Notes: generated by a model from the sequence alone, not told the origin. DNA of 64,000 bases from DASPNH01 sp035626675 (GCA_035626675.1 DASPNH010000207.1:8917-72916); one strand, 5' to 3'. Numbered from the stretch's first letter, positions 29,514 to 38,934 are shown. Made by a program: numbers and translations.

Positions 29514-31112
29514 TCAGACCTCAGCGCTGCGCGGCGTTGCGGCAGGCCTGCGGCGCAGCGACGCCATCGCCAGCAGCACGCTCGTCGCCAGGCACGCCGG
29601 GCCGAACCACCGTCCCCATCGAACTGCCAGCGTCGCCGGCGCCGGCGCGGGAATCACAGTGGCGAGCAGCCCGCGCCGCTGTCCCGCCTCTGCGATCGCC
29701 GTCAGCTCTCCGGTGGCATCGATGGCGGCCGAGACTCCGGTGTTGGTCGCGCGAAGCTGCGGCAGATGCGTCTCGATGCTGCGAAACGCCGACACGATCA
29801 GGTGCAGACGCGCGCCATTGCCGGCCGCGAACCAGCCGTCGTTGGAAAGCGTCAGCAGAAGTCGTGCACCTGCGCGTGCGCCGTCCGCCGCCATGTCCGG
29901 CTCCACTGCGTCCAGACAGATCAGCGGCGCCATTTCCACGCTCCTTCCGTCGCCAAGTCGCACCGGAAGCACTTTCGTTCCGGTCCCGGCGTGCCACGTG
30001 CCGAGCCAGGGCAGGGCATCGCGAATCCAGCCGGAGTCGAGCCATGCGGGCACGCGCTCGGTCAGCGGAAACAGGTGCGACTTGCGGTAGGAGCGAGCCA
30101 TGGTGACGTCGGCGGGATCCAGAAACACGGCTGCGTTGAATTCGCCGCTGGCGTCCAGATCGTAGGAGCCGAACACGAGTGGACGCTTGATGCTGGCCGC
30201 GAAGACGCGCATCTCGTCGTCGAACTCGGCTCCGGCTCGGCTCTTGGGCGATCCGTATGTGGTGGGATAGGCCGTCTCCGGCCAGACCACCAGATCGACG
30301 TCGCCGCTTCTCATGCCTGCGTACGAGAGCTCGAAGTGCGCGTTGAGGATCTGGCGGACCGCCTCATAGGCACCGACCTGCGCGCGCAGGCGTTCGTAGT
30401 TGCCGATGCTGGCCTGCACCAGCACGGCCGTCAGCGGCTGCGAGCCCGCTTCGGCCGCGGCGATCTGCCGCAGACGAACCTGTCCGTAGATCGCCACGCC
30501 TGCCAGCAGCGCCGCCGCGCACGCGATGGCGGTCAACGCGCGCCGCGGCCGCAGGCGCCAGGTGTTCCACGCAGCCATCGCCATCTCGTTCAGGACGAGC
30601 AGGACGAAGGTCAGCAGCGGCGCGCCGCCCACATCGGCAAGCTGCCGCAGCGACCGGGACGGATGAAACCCGTACCCCAGCGTATCGCCGAAGAGCTTGG
30701 GCCAGACGAACTCGGTGCCCGCGTAGACGCCGGCCGCGAAGATCGCCGTCGTTGCCCTCGCGCTGCGCCCTGCGATCCACCATCGTGCGACGGCGAAGGT
30801 CACCAGCTGCGGCTGCAAAAGCGGCGCGGCCAGCACGAGCAGCACGAGAGAAAGGGCTGCCGAGGCGCCGGTGTAGGTGGAGATGGCCGGCGCGAACCAT
30901 CCAAACACCGCCAGCGTAAAAGCGACGGACATCGCCCAGCCCGCCGCCAGCGCAGCGGGCAGCGTTGCGGCGCGTTCGAGCACGATCAGGAACGGCACCA
31001 GCGCGATCCAGCCAAGCGGCATCCAGTGCGGCTCGACCAGGCAGTACAACCCAAAGCCGGCAGCCGATAACGCGATGGCGGCCGCCGGCGGCAACGCGGC
31101 CGAGATCGCCAC
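29514..31112 (-). CDS. lnt: Apolipoprotein N-acyltransferase
   Basis: 532 residues: six membrane segments in the first 200 residues, a nitrilase-like periplasmic domain and a last membrane helix. Catalytic residues are Glu in VVWPETAYPTTYG, Lys in YRKSHLFPLTERVP and Cys in LICLDAVEP. Lnt adds the third acyl chain to lipoproteins and marks a diderm outer-membrane plan. Downstream of the small TM protein gene at 31130 by 17 bases on the same strand. Confidence 0.93.
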   Translation of the reverse strand: MAISAALPPAAAIALSAAGFGLYCLVEPHWMPLGWIALVPFLIVLERAATLPAALAAGWAMSVAFTLAVFGWFAPAISTYTGASAALSLVLLVLAAPLLQPQLVTFAVARWWIAGRSARATTAIFAAGVYAGTEFVWPKLFGDTLGYGFHPSRSLRQLADVGGAPLLTFVLLVLNEMAMAAWNTWRLRPRRALTAIACAAALLAGVAIYGQVRLRQIAAAEAGSQPLTAVLVQASIGNYERLRAQVGAYEAVRQILNAHFELSYAGMRSGDVDLVVWPETAYPTTYGSPKSRAGAEFDDEMRVFAASIKRPLVFGSYDLDASGEFNAAVFLDPADVTMARSYRKSHLFPLTERVPAWLDSGWIRDALPWLGTWHAGTGTKVLPVRLGDGRSVEMAPLICLDAVEPDMAADGARAGARLLLTLSNDGWFAAGNGARLHLIVSAFRSIETHLPQLRATNTGVSAAIDATGELTAIAEAGQRRGLLATVIPAPAPATLAVRWGRWFGPACLATSVLLAMASLRRRPAATPRSAEV

Positions 31113-31129
31113 AGGAAGGCGGCGCGAGC

Positions 31130-31864
31130 TCAGGGCATGCCGTCCGCGGGAGTCTGGGGAACGTCGAGCGTGCGAAGAGGAAGGTCGGGCGGCACCATCT
31201 CGGGCGGCACCACGCGATTCTTCGGAATGGGCACCGGATTGCCGTTCTCGTCGAAGAAATCGTAGTCGGGCGAGAACATCAGGATCGGCTCCAGCTGCTT
31301 GCCGCCGTCGGTGCTCTGATAGTGGCGAACGTAGCCTTCGGGCAGCGCGTAATCCTCGGGAACGACGTTGCCGGAAAGCGGCGGACTGCTACCGGGCGGC
31401 GGATATGCCGCGATCCCGCCGGTCTCTCCTGCGGCGCGCAAGGCTTCGATGTATTCGCGCGCATCGCCCTCGCGCGACGGCGGTATCGGAGCGCGGCCCG
31501 CGGCCTGCGCTGCGGCCGCGTCACCGGCCTCGTTCGGCAACGGCGGGGTTTGCGATCGGCGCCGGGCCGCAGGCAGTCGCGGCCCCGGTCGTGGTCTGGC
31601 GGTTGCCGCCTTGGCATCGGCTTGCGCCGGCGCTGCAGGTTCGCCGCGATGCATGGCGCGCTCCGAGGGATCTTTCGCGTGGCCTGCGATGGGTGGTGAT
31701 GCCTCGTCGCCGCCGCCGAATGAGGCGGCAGCGATCACGATTCCGGCGACGACGATGCAGCCGGCAACCGCCTCCACCATCGTTACGCGCCTGTCGCGGC
31801 TCTTCTCGATGATCCTTACGCCGTCATCACTGCCGGGACCCGGCGATGGTGTCGTGTTCTTCAT
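31130..31864 (-). CDS. Single-TM protein with Pro/Ala-rich linker and conserved C-terminal module
   Basis: 244 residues. A single N-terminal membrane helix (about 30-48, VEAVAGCIVVAGIVIAAA) is followed by a long low-complexity Pro/Ala/Arg linker and a compact C-terminal stretch with aromatic residues (PEDYALPEGYVRHYQS, FSPDYDFFDENGNPVPIPKN). The topology suggests the C-terminal part is in the periplasm. I do not recognise the family. It lies 17 bases upstream of lnt and so may share its transcript. Confidence 0.7.
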   Translation of the reverse strand: MKNTTPSPGPGSDDGVRIIEKSRDRRVTMVEAVAGCIVVAGIVIAAASFGGGDEASPPIAGHAKDPSERAMHRGEPAAPAQADAKAATARPRPGPRLPAARRRSQTPPLPNEAGDAAAAQAAGRAPIPPSREGDAREYIEALRAAGETGGIAAYPPPGSSPPLSGNVVPEDYALPEGYVRHYQSTDGGKQLEPILMFSPDYDFFDENGNPVPIPKNRVVPPEMVPPDLPLRTLDVPQTPADGMP

Positions 31865-31890
31865 CGGCCTCGTTGCAGGCTAGATTGCCG

Positions 31891-32754
31891 ATGGTGACCC
31901 CGCAACTCGAATGGCGCGGCGCTGTGGGCACGCGCACGTGGCGAATCGCGGCGTCGGCGCTGTTGGGGCTGAGCGGGCTGTCTCTTCCGTTCATCCTGGC
32001 CCTGGTGCTGGTTGCGAGCGATCCACCGGTGACGCCTCCGCTGCTACTGCGCCTCTTCGTCGCGCTGTCGGTGCTTCCCGCCATCGCCGGCCATCTGCTG
32101 CTTCGCGCTCGAACGTCCTCGATCTCGGTAGGGGCAAGCGAGCTGGCTCTTCGCGGGAGCGGGCTGACCATCGAAGTTCCGGCGCGGGCGATCGATCGCA
32201 TCCGCCCCTGGATCGTGCCGCTGCCGGGTCCGGGCTTTTCCGTCCAGCTGCGCTCGGGACAGTGGTTGCGCTACGGCATCGTCACCGACGATCCGTTCGC
32301 GATCCTGTCGGTCCTGGGCAGGGAGTGCCAGTGCGACGCCGCCGCCAGCGCCGCCCGCCATCCGTTGGTGACATGGGCGCATGCTCGCGCCACCTACGGT
32401 CGCGCTTCTCCGGCCGCGCTTTTCCTCAAATTCGTGATCTTCGCGCTGGCGCCGACGGCCGTCCTCTTCAACGCGCATCAGCACATCAGCTTCGGCGGTC
32501 TGCTGGGGCAATGGAACATCGTAAGTCCCCTGGCCTGGCTGCAGACGCTCGTCGAGTATTGGCTCACGCTCATCGTCTACCTCGTGCTGTACGCAGGCGT
32601 GGTGCGCGGGATCGTCGAGCTGGCCTTGGTCGCGGTCAGCTGGATCCGTGCGGCCGCGGCACATGGCGCGCGCCGCGCCGGCGAGGTGGCATGCCAGGTC
32701 CTCTACTACGCGGGAGTTCCTGCGCTGGTGGGTCTGCGCTTCCTCGACTGGTAG
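31891..32754 (+). CDS. Hypothetical polytopic membrane protein
   Basis: 287 residues from ATG 31891. Two N-terminal helices (about 20-68), a soluble beta-rich part resembling a PH-like fold (SVGASELALRGSGLTIEVPARAIDRIRPW), and three more helices at about 175-280. The start at 31846 would overlap the divergent gene. No family is certain. It lies head-to-head with the 31130 gene with 26 bases between their start codons. Confidence 0.72.
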   Translation: MVTPQLEWRGAVGTRTWRIAASALLGLSGLSLPFILALVLVASDPPVTPPLLLRLFVALSVLPAIAGHLLLRARTSSISVGASELALRGSGLTIEVPARAIDRIRPWIVPLPGPGFSVQLRSGQWLRYGIVTDDPFAILSVLGRECQCDAAASAARHPLVTWAHARATYGRASPAALFLKFVIFALAPTAVLFNAHQHISFGGLLGQWNIVSPLAWLQTLVEYWLTLIVYLVLYAGVVRGIVELALVAVSWIRAAAAHGARRAGEVACQVLYYAGVPALVGLRFLDW

Positions 32755-32799
32755 CAGCGGTGAGCTGCGGCACAGCGGCGCTCCGCCCCGGCCGGCGAG

Positions 32800-33285
32800 C
32801 TACGAGGCTGCCGAACAGACCTTTCGAGCCGACATCGCGTAGACACGCGTCAGCCGCACCACCATCTCGACGACTTTGCGCGGCCTGCCGGCCTGGGAGG
32901 GCCGCGCCTCGCGAACGCTTCCGGGCTTCTCTGCCGCGCGGCCGTAGAGAATCACCACCGCTCCGTCGCTGTCCCAGGCGGTGAAGGCCACGCGCGGGTT
33001 GGCGGCAAGATCGCGCCTTCGCACGGCGTCCTCGTAGACCAGGACCGAAAGCTCCGACCCTCGCAGCTCGGCATGGACCGGTGCAATGTGCGGCTGGCCG
33101 GCCGGTCCGACGGTGGCCATGGCCACCAGGCGGATCCGGCTCCAGAAGTCGATCAGCTCGGCAGCGGTCATTCGCCGAGGCTCCCATGCCACCGAGTCGG
33201 CCAGGGCCGGCGTGGCCAGTCCGGTGCTGCTCTCGAGCAGCTTCTGGAGTGCAGCGACGTCGTCGGCGCTTTCGGCAGTCTTCAT
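32800..33285 (-). CDS. Pyridoxamine 5'-phosphate oxidase-like flavoprotein
   Basis: 161 residues from ATG 33285. The split-barrel FMN fold is visible in the LVAMATVGPAGQPHIAPVH motif, LSVLVYEDAVRRRDLAANPRVAFTAW and a C-terminal VEMVVRLTRVYAMSA. The family covers FMN- and F420-linked reductases as well as heme-degrading enzymes. It is convergent with the membrane protein gene at 31891 and diverges from the epimerase gene at 33378. Confidence 0.82.
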   Translation of the reverse strand: MKTAESADDVAALQKLLESSTGLATPALADSVAWEPRRMTAAELIDFWSRIRLVAMATVGPAGQPHIAPVHAELRGSELSVLVYEDAVRRRDLAANPRVAFTAWDSDGAVVILYGRAAEKPGSVREARPSQAGRPRKVVEMVVRLTRVYAMSARKVCSAAS

Positions 33286-33377
33286 TCCCGCGTCGTTAGC
33301 ACGGGCAGCACCGCCCGGCATCCGGCGGTCGAGGATTGCTTGGCCGCATCTTTCTCGGCAGTAGAGGAAAACCGCCG

Positions 33378-34754
33378 ATGAAGGTCCTCGTTACCGGAGC
33401 CACGGGCCTCGTCGGCCAGCATCTGGTTCGCCGTCTTCTCGAGGGCGGCCACGACGTCGTCGCGCTCAGCCGTAACCTGGACGAGGCGCTGCTGACGCTT
33501 CCGGTGCGCTGCATGGTGCACGAGTGGAATCCGGAGGCCGGCCATCTCGACGGCCGTGCCTGGGACGGCGTGCGAGCAGTCGTTCACCTGGCCGGCGAGA
33601 ATGTCGGAGCGGCGCGCTGGTCGCGCCGCCGCAAGGACGCCATCCTCAAATCGCGAGCGCTGGGCACGCGCACTCTGGTCGAATCGATCGGGCTGCTGCC
33701 GCCGGAAAAGCGTCCGAAGATCTTCGTGTCGGCCTCGGCCATCGGCTTCTACGGCGATCGCGGCGACGAGATTCTCGAAGAGACGGCCTCCCACGGCGAG
33801 GATTTCCTGGCCGACGTGTGCCGGGTCTGGGAACACGAGGCCCGGCGCTCGGAAACTCACGGCCTTCGCTGGGTATCGCTGCGCACCGGCATCGTGCTGG
33901 CCCGTGAGGGCGGAGCGCTGGCCAAGATGCTGCCGCTGTTCCGAGTCGGACTCGGCGGACGGCTGGGCAGCGGAGACCAGTGGATGAGCTGGATCCACAT
34001 CGCCGACCTGGTCTCGCTCTACATGCTCGCCATCGAGAACGACGAGCTCGAAGGCCCGGTCAACGCCGTCGCTCCCAACCCGGTCACGAACAAGCAGTTC
34101 ACTCGCAGCCTTGCCCGTGTGCTGCGACGGCCGGCGCTGGCGCCTGCGCCGGCGACGATGCTCAGGATGATGCTCGGCGAGATGTCCTCGCTCGTGCTCG
34201 GCAGTCAGCGTGTGGTGCCGGTGGCGGCCGACGATGCCGGCTTCAAGTTCGACTACGAGGATCTCGAACTGGCGCTGCGCGATCTTTGCCTGGATGCGGC
34301 GCGCGAGATGCGACAGGAGCTGTGGCTGGACAGCCCGGCGTCCGAGGTGTTCGCGTTCTTCTCGGACCCGCAGAACCTCGAGGAGATCACTCCGCAGTTC
34401 CTGGGCTTTCGCATCGTCAAGGCGCCCGATGACGGAATGACCGAAGGCTCGACCATCGACTACCGCATCCGGCTTCATCGCCTGCCGGTGCGCTGGCGAT
34501 CGCGCATCGACGTGTGGGACCCGCCGCGCACTTTCGTCGATACGCAGGTCAAAGGGCCGTACAAGTCGTGGCGACACACGCACGAGTTCGAAGCGCTCGA
34601 CGGCGGCACGCTGGTCCGCGACGTCGTCCGCTACGAGCTTCCCTTCGGCGCCCTCGGCGAATGGCTTGCCGGCAAGATGGTCGAACGCGACCTCGCCCTG
34701 ATCTTCGCCTACCGCCGCACCAGACTCCTCGAACTCTTCGACACGCCCGACTGA
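33378..34754 (+). CDS. TIGR01777-family NAD-binding epimerase fused to an SRPBCC domain
   Basis: 458 residues from ATG 33378. Residues about 1-300 are an extended SDR-like epimerase (VTGATGLVGQHLVRRL, HLAGENVGAARWS, SASAIGFYGDRGDE). The last 145 are a START/SRPBCC ligand-binding fold (ELWLDSPASEVFAFFSDP, FLGFRIVKAP, EGSTIDYRIRLHRLPVRWRS), which resembles polyketide cyclases. Such fusions are common in Gram-negative bacteria; the substrate is not known. The upstream in-frame region to 33336 lacks conservation. Confidence 0.9.
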   Translation: MKVLVTGATGLVGQHLVRRLLEGGHDVVALSRNLDEALLTLPVRCMVHEWNPEAGHLDGRAWDGVRAVVHLAGENVGAARWSRRRKDAILKSRALGTRTLVESIGLLPPEKRPKIFVSASAIGFYGDRGDEILEETASHGEDFLADVCRVWEHEARRSETHGLRWVSLRTGIVLAREGGALAKMLPLFRVGLGGRLGSGDQWMSWIHIADLVSLYMLAIENDELEGPVNAVAPNPVTNKQFTRSLARVLRRPALAPAPATMLRMMLGEMSSLVLGSQRVVPVAADDAGFKFDYEDLELALRDLCLDAAREMRQELWLDSPASEVFAFFSDPQNLEEITPQFLGFRIVKAPDDGMTEGSTIDYRIRLHRLPVRWRSRIDVWDPPRTFVDTQVKGPYKSWRHTHEFEALDGGTLVRDVVRYELPFGALGEWLAGKMVERDLALIFAYRRTRLLELFDTPD

Positions 34755-34856
34755 CCCGGAAAGGCGGTCTCGTACGGAAAACGCGGTTGTGGGGTCAGGT
34801 ATGGAATCGCCCGTTCACGATTCGGTAACCTGCCCGAGACGCTGGCGATCCTCGTC

Positions 34857-34881
34857 TTGACTTAGATAGTAGAACTATCTA
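34857..34881 (+). promoter_or_regulatory. Promoter with palindromic operator upstream of the diiron protein
   Basis: A perfect inverted repeat TAGATAGT-AGA-ACTATCTA occupies 34863-34881, immediately following a -35-like TTGACT at 34857-34862. The 8-bp arms with a 3-base centre suit a dimeric TetR-type repressor. It lies 58 bases before the start codon at 34939, in an AT-richer stretch. The repressor is not known; a TetR gene exists at 51593-52207. Confidence 0.6.
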
Positions 34882-34938
34882 CTTCCAACCTCGCGCGCAG
34901 CCTCCGGAGGGGAGCCCGCGACCGAAAGGAGGATCGTC

Positions 34939-35901
34939 ATGCAGGGAGACCAGGCCGAAGCTCTGCCGACCGGCTTCGATATCCAGTACGTCTGGAACTA
35001 CGCGTCCAAGGAAGAGGGCCTTCGCAGCCTCTACGAAAAGTCCAAGGTCGGGCACTGGAACGCCAGGACCGATCCGGCCTGGGACACGCACGTCGATCCG
35101 GAAGCCGAGAACATTCCCGACCAGACCATTCCCTGGTACGGCAGCTCGCACTGGAACAAGCTGAGCGACGCCAACATCCGCCACCTCCGCCACTGCGGCC
35201 AGGCCTGGTCGCTGTCGCAGTTCATGCACGGCGAGCAGGGCGCGCTGATGGTTGCCGCGCAGCTCGTCAACTGCGTTCCCGACATCGACGCCAAGTTCTA
35301 CGCCGCCCAGCAGGCCGCCGACGAGGCGCGCCACGTCGAGGCGTACGAGCTCTACCTCTCGCGCAAGCTCGAGAAGGAATACCCCTGCAATCCCGAGCTT
35401 CGCACGCTGCTCGACCAGATCCTGACGGCCAAGGATTGGGACATCAAGTATCTGGGCATGCAGATCCTCGTCGAGGGCCTGGCGCTTGCGGCCTTCGGCA
35501 TGCAGAACGAGATCACTCGTGAGCCGCTGATCAAGGACATCACCTCGCGCATCATGTCGGACGAGTCGCGTCACGTGGCCTTCGGAGTGCTTTCGCTGCG
35601 AGAGGCCTACAAGGAGATGAGCGATTCGGAGCTGCGCATCCGCGAGGAGTTCGCCGTCGAGGCTTCCTACCTGATGCGCGACCGCCTGCTGCCCAAGGTG
35701 CTGTGGGAAGAGTTCGGTCTTCCCGTCAAGGAGATGGTCGAACTGAGCGACAAGTCCGAGACGATGCGCATGTTCCGCTCGATGCTGTTCTCCAAGATCG
35801 TGCCGAACGTGAAGCGCCTCGGCCTTCTCAATGACCGCCTGCGCGAGCAGTTCGCCAAGCTCGGCATTCTCGGTTTCGAGGACTGGGCTCCCTCCGCCTA
35901 G
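34939..35901 (+). CDS. Ferritin-like diiron protein (R2-type fold)
   Basis: 320 residues, with AAAGGAGG ahead of ATG 34939. The four helices carry two EXXH-type iron sites: Glu in HGEQGALMV, then EARHVEAY; Glu in EGLALAAFG, then DESRHVAFG. This is the ligand set of R2-like proteins such as acyl-ACP desaturases and AurF-like N-oxygenases. The function cannot be told from motifs; an oxygenase role on a lipid or amine is possible. A palindromic operator just upstream suggests repressor control. Confidence 0.85.
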   Translation: MQGDQAEALPTGFDIQYVWNYASKEEGLRSLYEKSKVGHWNARTDPAWDTHVDPEAENIPDQTIPWYGSSHWNKLSDANIRHLRHCGQAWSLSQFMHGEQGALMVAAQLVNCVPDIDAKFYAAQQAADEARHVEAYELYLSRKLEKEYPCNPELRTLLDQILTAKDWDIKYLGMQILVEGLALAAFGMQNEITREPLIKDITSRIMSDESRHVAFGVLSLREAYKEMSDSELRIREEFAVEASYLMRDRLLPKVLWEEFGLPVKEMVELSDKSETMRMFRSMLFSKIVPNVKRLGLLNDRLREQFAKLGILGFEDWAPSA

Positions 35902-35920
35902 TCCTCTCCGCTTTCCTCCC

Positions 35921-35956
35921 GCGGGTCGGGCGGCGCCGCAACGCCGTCCGGCCCGC
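35921..35956. terminator. Terminator-like hairpin between convergent genes
   Basis: GCGGGTCGGGCGGCG (35921-35935) pairs with CGCCGTCCGGCCCGC (35942-35956) over 15 positions with two wobble pairs and a six-base loop. There is no long T run on either side, so termination may need Rho or rely on the stem. It serves the diiron gene and the minus-strand gene that ends at 35968. Confidence 0.6.
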
Positions 35957-35967
35957 ACCTCCGATGA

Positions 35968-36645
35968 TCAGTTGCCCTGCTCGATTCCGAGCACGCCGAG
36001 CGTCAGGCCGCTGGTGCAGTCGGCATCGCTCGTGCGCGCGGCGACCTCCGGCGCGGAATTTCCGCCCGGGCAGGTCGCGGCGCTGGTGGCCGGCGCCAGC
36101 AGAGCGATGATCGGCAGGACGTTGGTGCCGTCCGGAACCGACAGGGCCGCGCCGCCGTCCTCGACCGTGAGCTTCCCGTTGCCGTTCTTGAGCTCGATCT
36201 TGAAGACACCCATCGAGACCTCAGCTGATGTTCCGAACGACACGCCGGTCAGCACGACGATGTAGTCGTCGTCGGTCCCGATCGTTCCGTCCGTGGTCAC
36301 CGGCTGTCCCGCCGGATCCTGAACTCCCTTGATCTTGACCGACAGCTTGCCCGCACCGCTGATGGAGGCCTTGGATTTGGCCGACATGCTGCCTGCATTG
36401 CAGTCGGATGTCTGGAGGCAGCCGTCGCTGTAGGTGCTGACCGAGGCGTTCGAGCATCGCCCGCAGTCGGTGTTGGTCTCGCACGGAAAAAAGCCGGTCG
36501 TGCAGAAGTCATCGGCTTCGCAGATTCCGTTGCTGGTATCGCAGGCGAACGGAACCGGTACGACGTTTCCTTTGACCTTGGTTCCCGCAGCCAGCGCGGG
36601 CGAGGCCAGGACGATGCAGATCACGGACAGAAGAACCGAGCGCAT
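35968..36645 (-). CDS. Secreted Cys-rich hypothetical protein
   Basis: 225 residues with a signal peptide (1-19, ends ALAA). An N-terminal Cys cluster (CDTSNGICEADDFC, CETNTDCGRC, CLQTSDC) precedes a beta-rich part with repeated KIKG, GKLSVKIK and KIELKNGNGKL. I do not recognise the family, but the Cys-hook style matches other secreted proteins in this window. It is downstream of the ligase gene on the same strand by 115 bases. Confidence 0.75.
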   Translation of the reverse strand: MRSVLLSVICIVLASPALAAGTKVKGNVVPVPFACDTSNGICEADDFCTTGFFPCETNTDCGRCSNASVSTYSDGCLQTSDCNAGSMSAKSKASISGAGKLSVKIKGVQDPAGQPVTTDGTIGTDDDYIVVLTGVSFGTSAEVSMGVFKIELKNGNGKLTVEDGGAALSVPDGTNVLPIIALLAPATSAATCPGGNSAPEVAARTSDADCTSGLTLGVLGIEQGN

Positions 36646-36760
36646 GAGGACCCTCCTTCGGGTATTCCCGATGTTGTGGCCCTCCCCACGTCAGCTTTAG
36701 TGCCTTTTGCGAGCCGTCGTCAACTCGCGGCTCGCTCATGAACGATCGAATGCGGTCGAA

Positions 36761-38575
36761 TCAAGGTCGCGCATCGCCGGCGAGCCTGGCAACGGTCTGC
36801 AGCGTATCGATCTCTGCGGCCGGCTTGTCGCGTCGCACGCGCAGGATGCGCGGAAAGCGCAACGCATAGCCGCTCTTGTGCCGCCTGGATGGCTGAACCA
36901 GATCGAACGTGACCTCGATGACGATCTGCGGCTCGACCAGACGCACCTTGCCGTGCGCGAATTCCTGCAGCGTGTGCTCACGAAACCAATGCGACAACTC
37001 TTCGATCTCGACGTCGGTCAGGCCCGAGTACGCCTTGCCGACGTTCAGCAGCGTCGGATCGGTGTCGGACGCGCGTACGGCGAACGTGTAGTCGGAAAGG
37101 ACGGTGTGCCGGCGACCGTTGCCCACTTCCACCGCCGTTACGACGACGTCCAGCGTCGCCAGCGCACGCTTGATCTTGAGCCACTCGCGGCCGCGGCGGC
37201 CCGGCTTGTAGGTGGACGCAGGGTCCTTGACCATCAGCCCTTCGTTGCCGCGTGCGCGTGCGGCATCGAATTCCGCATCCAGCTCTGACACGCCGCTGAA
37301 CAGCTTGGAGACGGAACGGCGCGTGCGATGACCATCGACCGTCAGCGAATCGAGCACCGCGCGCCGCACCGACAGCGGCTCCTCGACCATCACGCGCCCA
37401 TCTCCATAGAGCACGTCGTAGATGACCAGGGCTGCCGGCACCGACTCGAGCAATGGCGCGGGAACGTTCTTGCGTCCGAGCCGCTTTTGCAGCTCCGCAA
37501 AAGGCAGGATCGTCTCGCCGCGCACCGGTACGATCTCGCCGTCCAGTATCAGCCCGCTGGCTTCCTCGTCCTGGGGCAGGCCGGCGGTCATGGCCACGAG
37601 TGCAGGCAGCAGATCGGGGAAGCTGGTGGTGATCTCGTCGAGCGTGCGCGAGAAGAGCGCCACTCGCGCTCCGTTCTGCACGATGCCGTGCACCGGCTCG
37701 CCGGCATCGCCGGTGCGTGCGACGTGCACCTGCGCCCGGATGCCATCGAACTTGTCCTCGACGAGGAACGTCGCGGGCATCTGCCGTGCCACGTCGTCCA
37801 CGTCCGCCGCCGGCGTGGCGAGCATGAACTTGATGGGATGGAACAGATGCATGCGCGCATCGTCCAGACGCCCCTGGCGCGCCAGCAGTGCGGTCTCGCC
37901 GACGTCACCGGTGAGCATGTTGGCCCACTGCACCCGACCGACCTGGGTGCCGTGCAGCCGTGCGATCGCGTCCTCGACGGCACCTTCCTTCACGCCGATG
38001 CGAAGATCGCCGAGCAGCAGCTTGACCAGATACCTGGCTTCGGTCCCGGTGAGGCCTCGCAGCATGTCGACGACGAGCTCGGCGCGTTTCGTCGCCCCCG
38101 ACGTCGCGGCCAGCTTCTCGAGAGCCTCGAGGATCTCCTGGAGGCTCGGCGAGCCGCCACCTGCCGCATGATCTGCAATGGTCTGCGCGACCGCTTCGCC
38201 GGCGAGATCTCCGAGATCACCGAGCGACACCAGGCGCGCCGACAGACGGTCGGAGTCGGCTCCGGTAACCTCGGCAATGGCACGGAATAGCGCGGACGCG
38301 CCGACGTTGGTCGTGCGCTGGTCGCGCTGCGGGAAAACCAGACCAGCAAGAAACCGTGCACCCAGGATGAGGTCGGGGTCCGAGAGGCCGCCGAGGTAGT
38401 CGCCGATCAGGCGCGCCTTTTCCAGGCGTTTCGTGGTTCGGGAAACCTGCTCTGCCGTGGCGGCAAAGAGAGCCCAGCTTTCGCGACGAAGCCGGTCGGC
38501 AGAGGGCGCCAAAAAGCGCGGCGGAGAGCCGGGGCTCTCCGCCGCCTTCGAATCGAGCGATTCGTTTTCTGACAC
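36761..38575 (-). CDS. lig: ATP-dependent DNA ligase (archaeal/LigB type)
   Basis: 604 residues, GTG start. An N-terminal DNA-binding domain (25-210) with GDLRIGVKEG is followed by the nucleotidyltransferase motif I VEDKFDGIR with Lys275, then the DGEIV motif and VKDP, then the OB fold. Bacterial members are usually accessory ligases for repair. A perfect 10-bp inverted repeat (38521-38542) lies in codons 12-19, and the real start might lie downstream at a TTG (residue 22), because residues 1-24 are not conserved in the family. It follows the BON gene by 17 bases. Confidence 0.93.
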   Translation of the reverse strand: MSENESLDSKAAESPGSPPRFLAPSADRLRRESWALFAATAEQVSRTTKRLEKARLIGDYLGGLSDPDLILGARFLAGLVFPQRDQRTTNVGASALFRAIAEVTGADSDRLSARLVSLGDLGDLAGEAVAQTIADHAAGGGSPSLQEILEALEKLAATSGATKRAELVVDMLRGLTGTEARYLVKLLLGDLRIGVKEGAVEDAIARLHGTQVGRVQWANMLTGDVGETALLARQGRLDDARMHLFHPIKFMLATPAADVDDVARQMPATFLVEDKFDGIRAQVHVARTGDAGEPVHGIVQNGARVALFSRTLDEITTSFPDLLPALVAMTAGLPQDEEASGLILDGEIVPVRGETILPFAELQKRLGRKNVPAPLLESVPAALVIYDVLYGDGRVMVEEPLSVRRAVLDSLTVDGHRTRRSVSKLFSGVSELDAEFDAARARGNEGLMVKDPASTYKPGRRGREWLKIKRALATLDVVVTAVEVGNGRRHTVLSDYTFAVRASDTDPTLLNVGKAYSGLTDVEIEELSHWFREHTLQEFAHGKVRLVEPQIVIEVTFDLVQPSRRHKSGYALRFPRILRVRRDKPAAEIDTLQTVARLAGDARP

Positions 38576-38592
38576 TGGAAAGTCGAAAGACC

Positions 38593-38934
38593 TCAGTCGG
38601 GATTGACCGTCAGGTTGTTCTTGACCTCGGTCACACCATTGGTGCCCTTGGCGATGCGTTCGGCAGCGCTCTTCTCGGCGGCCGAATCGACGTCGCCGTC
38701 CAGCGAGACGACGCCGTTCTTGGTGGTGACGTTGATCTCGAGGCCGCTGGTGCTCTGATCGGCCAGCAGCTTGGTCTTGATGACGGAGGTGGTTCCGGCG
38801 TCATCGGTTACGCGCGCGGCCTTGTCTACCGTTCGCTCGGCGACGTTCTTGTCGCCTTCGGCGCGAACATCGGCGGCCGAGAACAGCGCGGCCATGGAAA
38901 GGGCGGTGGAAAACAGGAGCAACTTGCGAATCAT
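38593..38934 (-). CDS. Exported BON-domain protein
   Basis: 113 residues with a signal peptide (1-25) and one BON domain in the second half (IKTKLLADQSTSGLEINVTTK, GVVSLDGDV). CCAAGGAGG lies 6 bases ahead of the start. BON proteins such as OsmY bind lipids or stabilise the periplasm under stress. It lies between an enoyl-CoA hydratase gene and the DNA ligase gene, and the three are probably one transcript or two. Confidence 0.88.
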   Translation of the reverse strand: MIRKLLLFSTALSMAALFSAADVRAEGDKNVAERTVDKAARVTDDAGTTSVIKTKLLADQSTSGLEINVTTKNGVVSLDGDVDSAAEKSAAERIAKGTNGVTEVKNNLTVNPD

